A DNA stretch of 64,000 bases from positions 76,881,751 through 76,945,750 of the forward strand of contig CM077596.1 in NCBI GenBank assembly GCA_039654915.1, written 5' to 3'. Below the pieces are notes generated by a model. It was given only the letters and a program-made list of their open reading frames with translations, searched no databases and was not told the origin of the DNA. This DNA comes from Aquilaria yunnanensis (Eukaryota; Streptophyta; Magnoliopsida; Malvales; Thymelaeaceae). A program made the translations under genes and the position numbers. The first letter of the stretch is position 1. Each line of letters starts with the position of its first letter. Shown here in pieces: positions 59,583-64,000 of the stretch.

Positions 59583-59972
59583 GGGAAAACTTTACTTGTT
59601 TTTCTATTTTAATCTTATTTTTTTACAATTTTAAATGAGTTTTAAAACATTGTAGCTGTATAAATAATTAATCCTAAAACATCCACTTTATTAAACGAGT
59701 CCTAAAACTTTATAATAATTTAAACAAGTAGTCCTAACACTGATCATTTTTTTGACACCAACTTTTTTAAAATTACAATTTAAACTATTTAAATTATCAT
59801 TTTTTCTCTCTGTAAATTATTTTTTTTTTTAAAAAAACTGCCTTTCACTAATATAAAGTTAATTTTTAATTAATACTTTAACAAAATTTTTGAATTGATT
59901 TGGAAATTTTAAAAGTTTAAGTATTCAAACAGAAAAGTATAACCAGTTGTAGGACTAAAAATGACTCTTCTC
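59583..59972. mobile_element. TIR element (MITE), copy 1 of a local family
   Basis: It starts gggaaaactttacttgtt and includes 'aaatgagttttaaaacattgtagctgtataaa', closely matching the next element. The right end, reversed, reads ggagaagagtcatttttagt. Noncoding. Confidence 0.5.
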
Positions 59973-60148
59973 CATTTCCTTACTTCATATTGGTTGGTCC
60001 CTTGGGCTCCTTTTAGTTTTAAGGGAGCCTTTTTTTTTTTTAATTGCTTTACCAGAAAAGATAAAAGTTAATAGTGACGTTTTTTATACTTTGTTTACGA
60101 AAGAGTGCGAAGTACTTTAAAACTTGGAGTAAGCAATAATAACAAGAA

Positions 60149-60597
60149 GGGAAAAACTCATCTTTTATCCTAAATCTTTACCTTATATTTCTATGTCAGT
60201 CTCAAAACCTTTTAATTTTCCAAATGAGTTCCAAAATTTTGCAACTGCGTAAATAGTTAGCCCTAAAACTTTTTACTTTTTTAAATAAGTACTAAAATTT
60301 TTTAATTGTGTAAATAGACTGATCAATTTTCTAAAAACAAACTTTTTTTGAGTTACTATTTAAATTGTTTGGAAACTATTTTTCAATAAATTTAAACTAT
60401 ACAAGAATTATTTGACAGTTGATGAACCATTTAATTTATTAAATTTTCCTGCTTTGTAGATCATATTTCTGCTGAATAACTGTTTTTCAGTCAAAATAAG
60501 ACTAATGGTTAATACGTTAACCAAATTTTAGTTAAAAATTTTAGGACTCAGACAGAAAAGTGTGACAAGTTATAGGACTGAAGATGACATTTTCTCA
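60149..60597. mobile_element. TIR element (MITE), copy 2 of a local family
   Basis: The left end gggaaaaactcatcttttatcc faces the right end, reversed, gagaaaatgtcatcttcagtcc. Similarity extends past 60 bases ('gtcagtctcaaaacctttt' against 'gtctgagtcctaaaatttt'). Internal 'aaatgagttccaaaattttgcaactg' marks it as related to 59583-59972. Noncoding. Confidence 0.6.
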
Positions 60598-61780
60598 GAT
60601 GTCATTATAATCATCTATAATTAGTTTACTTTTTTCTGGCGTAAATTTATTTGGTCACATAGATTCGTAACAAGTTAAGTAAAAATCTAACACCCTTTAT
60701 GTCTAAACATATATGATTAATTATGGGAGACATTTTACAACACATAAATCAAGACATGTGATTATCTGACATTGCACGACTTCAAAAGGACGTTGCAAAT
60801 ACATTTCAAACCAGTCTCGCCGATCATTATCCATGGACGAATATATATCTTCTTTCTATTATTTCCTAGAAATGAAAAAATCATCCATCCAATAAGCAGA
60901 ACTTCTCTTGTCACCTCCGGTTATTTGGTATTTTTGCCCGTTCACTTCACTCAGTATCGTCCTCCTCCTTCACCTCTTGCCTCTTGGGCCCTGCCAGCTG
61001 CTGCTGTCTTCTGTCATGTCATGGGCGAGGCCCACTTTCATGGGGGATTTTCTCGCACATGCTAAATAAAGCTTGTCGTTTCCCCCCTGGTCTCATTTCA
61101 TTTAGGGACATCGTTGATGTTTTTCTTTTTTTCTTGTTTTTTTTTTCTGACCATATAAAGTGAGGATAGACTTTCATGGATCACAACCACCCTGATCCGT
61201 TATATTATCATTTCCGAAAAGCAGAAGCTGTGGGAACGGAAAAAGAAATTAGCAATAAAAGAAAACGTGAAAATAAATGGCCGGTTGCTGGCTGCCCTGT
61301 GTGTCGTCCCTAGTTTTGCGGCAAGTTTTAATTACTCCACAGTATTGGGCCTGACATGAATTCTGGCGAATCAGGTTTTTTTTGGTGAAATGAGTTAAAA
61401 ACAAGAAGAGATACCGGGGAGCTTGTGACATACCGACAGGGGTGGACCCATGTTTTTAATAAATGAGGGTGAAAATAAATTTTAGTATAAATTATAATTT
61501 TTATAAGAAAATTCAATCAGTTTTAAGGAAGAGTTAAAATACATTATTTTTATATTTTAAAAAAAATTAAAACATTTTACAATTTTAAGGGAAGCTGAGG
61601 TCTACTAGCCCCTTTTAATTTTACCCCTGCGTACCAACGTTATATTGCTAGAGTCGGTGTAATGATTAGTAAAAGTTTGTGGGGCAGTCCACGTATGTCT
61701 GGTGAATTACTTCTACACACTTTGGTTCTTAACTTTTTTCCACCATTTTGGATTGCAATCTTGATTTCTTGCCTAGAAAG
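60598..61780. other. Intergenic, no gene supported
   Basis: 60772-61065 is open for 97 codons on the plus strand but motif-free. 61437-61630 ('ggggtggacccatg' to 'ttttacccctgcg') has the look of a decayed plant repeat. No gene is seen. Confidence 0.35.
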
Positions 61781-63534
61781 GAGTTAATTACATTCATGGT
61801 TCCTAATTTTTTATTATTATATTATTTTAGATTATAATATTAATTTCTTGTATAAAAAGTTTCTAACATCATTTAAATGTTTTAATTTGGATATTCTGTT
61901 AACTTGAAGTATTAAGTTTGATTAAAAAAAAGTGAAAAACTAGTTTTAACCCTTTAAAATTTTTTCTTTGCCTTAAAAACCTTGAAACATTTTCTATCTA
62001 ACAATTAAACCACCTCATCCTAACCTTCCTTCCCCATCTCTTTCCCCTCATTCATCATTGTTGCCCTCCTTGCTACCTTTCCCTCTACCACCTCCTGATC
62101 TTTGCCCTTACCCATTGAGTCCATCTCTTTGCACTTCGGTGTTAGTACTTTCATAATCCATGTCATCCTAAAACTAAAATAAAAAAAAACAAAGAATAAG
62201 GAAACTTCACCGTGAAATCAAACCAAAAAAAGTAACTTGAAGATTTTTTTTGAAACATACTAGTAATTTTTTTTATGCTACTCTTCTTTGATTGTTCACT
62301 TGTATTGAGTTACAACTCCATACAGATTCAACCAAGCAATCATGCCCATAGCATTGTATCTTACAAATCCTAACTCAAGCATGGCATTTTTAAGAATCAA
62401 AACAAGATGTAATAGCCAAAACATAAATTTCACAATAGTCAAACAAGGTTGGTTAGGAAGAACTCATTTCAGAGGAGAATCAACAACTCAAATGAACTTT
62501 TAAATCTTTGCCTGTGCGTGCTCATTATCCCCTGCTCCAGCTAGGTCACAAATATTGTCATGGTACTCCTGCAGTATATCTCGTATATCTTTCTTGCTTA
62601 GCTTTTTTTTTCTTGAGTAGTAGCTTAATTCTTGCTCTCATTTAACGATGCTTAGAGCACCAAAGTGACATAGAATAACTATAATTAATTGAAAAGTATA
62701 GAAACTAACTTGAAGATTATAGTGGAAAAGATCCAAAATGAACCATGCTTAATAAGCGACATGCCCAAACGTCACTAGCTTCCTTTCCCCTTTTAATTGT
62801 AACATCGTACAAAAAAATCCATGAATCCTAAATCATGATCTATAAGGGTCCAACCCTAAATCTCTTGTAAACCCCAAATCCATACTTAAATTGTCACATA
62901 TCTCTTGGGGAACTGATTCTTAGTCACCATTGTTGTTGTAGTAATCCCACAAATCACTCGGTAGTAATATCATCTTTGCCCCTCAACCCATCAATCCAAC
63001 TTTACACACCAGCAAATACCAGTCCTAGAACCACTGTCCCGCTTGGCCACTAGAGTTTAGCACGCTGTTTATGTAGAGCATAAGGGTTTCGCTAGCTTTT
63101 GCAACAAGGACGCCTTGGTATGAGCTGTGAAGACTGCCAACAAGTGCACTGGAGAGGTAGCCGATGCAGGTGCTATGCTACATGTACTTGTCCCATGATC
63201 GGTGAGACTTGATATCGGTGGAGTTGGCAATGATGGAGCAGTCGAAAAGGGCAATTGTGATGGAAGAGATGAAGGAGACCAAGGATGAAGGTTAGAAAAA
63301 GGTTGTTGGATTGTTAAATGAAAAAAAAATTAAAGCTTTATAAGTCAAATGGAAAGTTTTCATGGGTTGAAACTAGTTTTTCACTTTTTTTCTTGTTCAA
63401 CATTACACCTCAAGTTAACAAAAGATCCAAAATGGAATACTTAAATAAGGTTAAGGACTTTATATACAAGAAATTGAGGTTTGGGCCCAAATGGTATGAT
63501 AATAAATGTTAGGAGCCATAGATGTAATTAACCC
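61781..63534. mobile_element. TIR element of about 1.75 kb with GC-richer interior
   Basis: The left end gagttaattacattcatggt and 'tcctaattttttattatta' faces the right end, reversed, gggttaattacatctatggc and 'tcctaacatttattatcata'. Similarity continues over more than 150 bases, including 'agtgaaaaactagttt' against the reverse of 'aaactagtttttcact' at 63370-63386. The interior holds short unassigned frames (63069-63254 minus) and no transposase. A 9-bp target duplication is not convincing (5 of 9). Confidence 0.65.
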
Positions 63535-64000
63535 TAAATAAAGGTGTTACCTTAAGGGAAAATATCAAATTTCCTATTATCGTTTGGCTCTTGGACAAGA
63601 TTGCACATTATAGTATTCTATCGTTTCAATATGGCAATTAAATTCATAGCTTAGAACTAGATTAACCACTAATATTACATTTTGGGACTGAATATATCAC
63701 CATCAGTTAAAAACTTAATAGTAAACGCACGCAATTAATGGTTTTGAAATCTTGAATTATTCATGTAACTTTTAACAAAATTTACAAATTTTGTGTAATT
63801 TCCCATTTTCACTTCTTCTGTGACAGCCATTACCATTCATCACCGGATCTTCTATTAATCCTTCCAAAAATGATATTTCAAATTAATCACCATATTCTAA
63901 TGCTATAAATAACCCGAGTCTCAATCAAATAAAACTCACTCATATAATATCAATGTGTTCCTGACTATCGGATTACAGATATACTAGTTGTGCTATTTTA
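63535..64000. other. AT-rich end of the window
   Basis: 63558-63640 ('gggaaaatatcaaatttcc', 'tgcacattatagt') looks like the left arm of a further TIR element that continues beyond the window. No gene is seen. Confidence 0.35.

Overview
The window looks like nuclear DNA of a flowering plant, most likely a dicot. It is AT-rich, its genes have GT-AG introns, the protein families are plant ones (IQD, CIPK, plant-type gulonolactone oxidase, DHHC S-acyltransferase), and the spaces between genes are full of plant-type transposon remnants. I cannot name the species. Nothing bacterial, viral or organellar was seen, and there is no CRISPR array or operon.

Layout. 0-9 kb: an LTR-like fragment, a small gene for a predicted N-myristoylated protein (2146-2406, minus), a TIR element with a probable 9-bp target duplication, a broken PADRE/DUF4228 gene (about 4660-5055), a decayed AT-rich repeat field, and a fructokinase fragment (about 8195-8505, minus). 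9.4-11.2 kb: two TIR elements next to the promoter of a five-exon IQD calmodulin-binding gene (11369-13314, plus). 14.5-16.9 kb: a decayed LINE on the minus strand with recognisable DUF4283, zinc-knuckle, endonuclease and RT blocks. 21.2-23.1 kb: a nested stack of a Stowaway-like element, a complete CACTA element and a long TA microsatellite. 26.1-28.5 kb: a four-exon L-gulonolactone oxidase-like gene (plus). 30.6-31.0 kb: a small uncharacterised gene (minus). 31.5-35.6 kb: a fourteen-exon CIPK kinase of the CIPK3/9/23/26 group (minus). 35.6-46.2 kb: about 10 kb of repeats, including hAT-like and Mutator-like elements. 46.3-46.6 kb: a small membrane protein gene (plus). 48.4-51.0 kb: a seven-exon DHHC palmitoyltransferase (minus). 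51-64 kb: repeats only, apart from short unsupported ORFs.

The genes form no shared pathway. CIPK (calcium-CBL signalling), IQD (calmodulin binding) and the S-acyltransferase all belong to signalling, which is common in plant genomes and is not evidence of a cluster. Exon structures were joined by hand from reading frame, GT-AG sites and family sequence. The IQD, oxidase, CIPK and PAT models all close without a frame conflict.

I found no convincing new biological system. The most noteworthy material is the set of TIR elements, several with GC-rich and apparently captured interiors and near-perfect 9-bp target duplications, the intact-ended CACTA and hAT elements, two host-gene fossils (PADRE and fructokinase), and an (AC)11 tract next to a splice acceptor in the oxidase gene.
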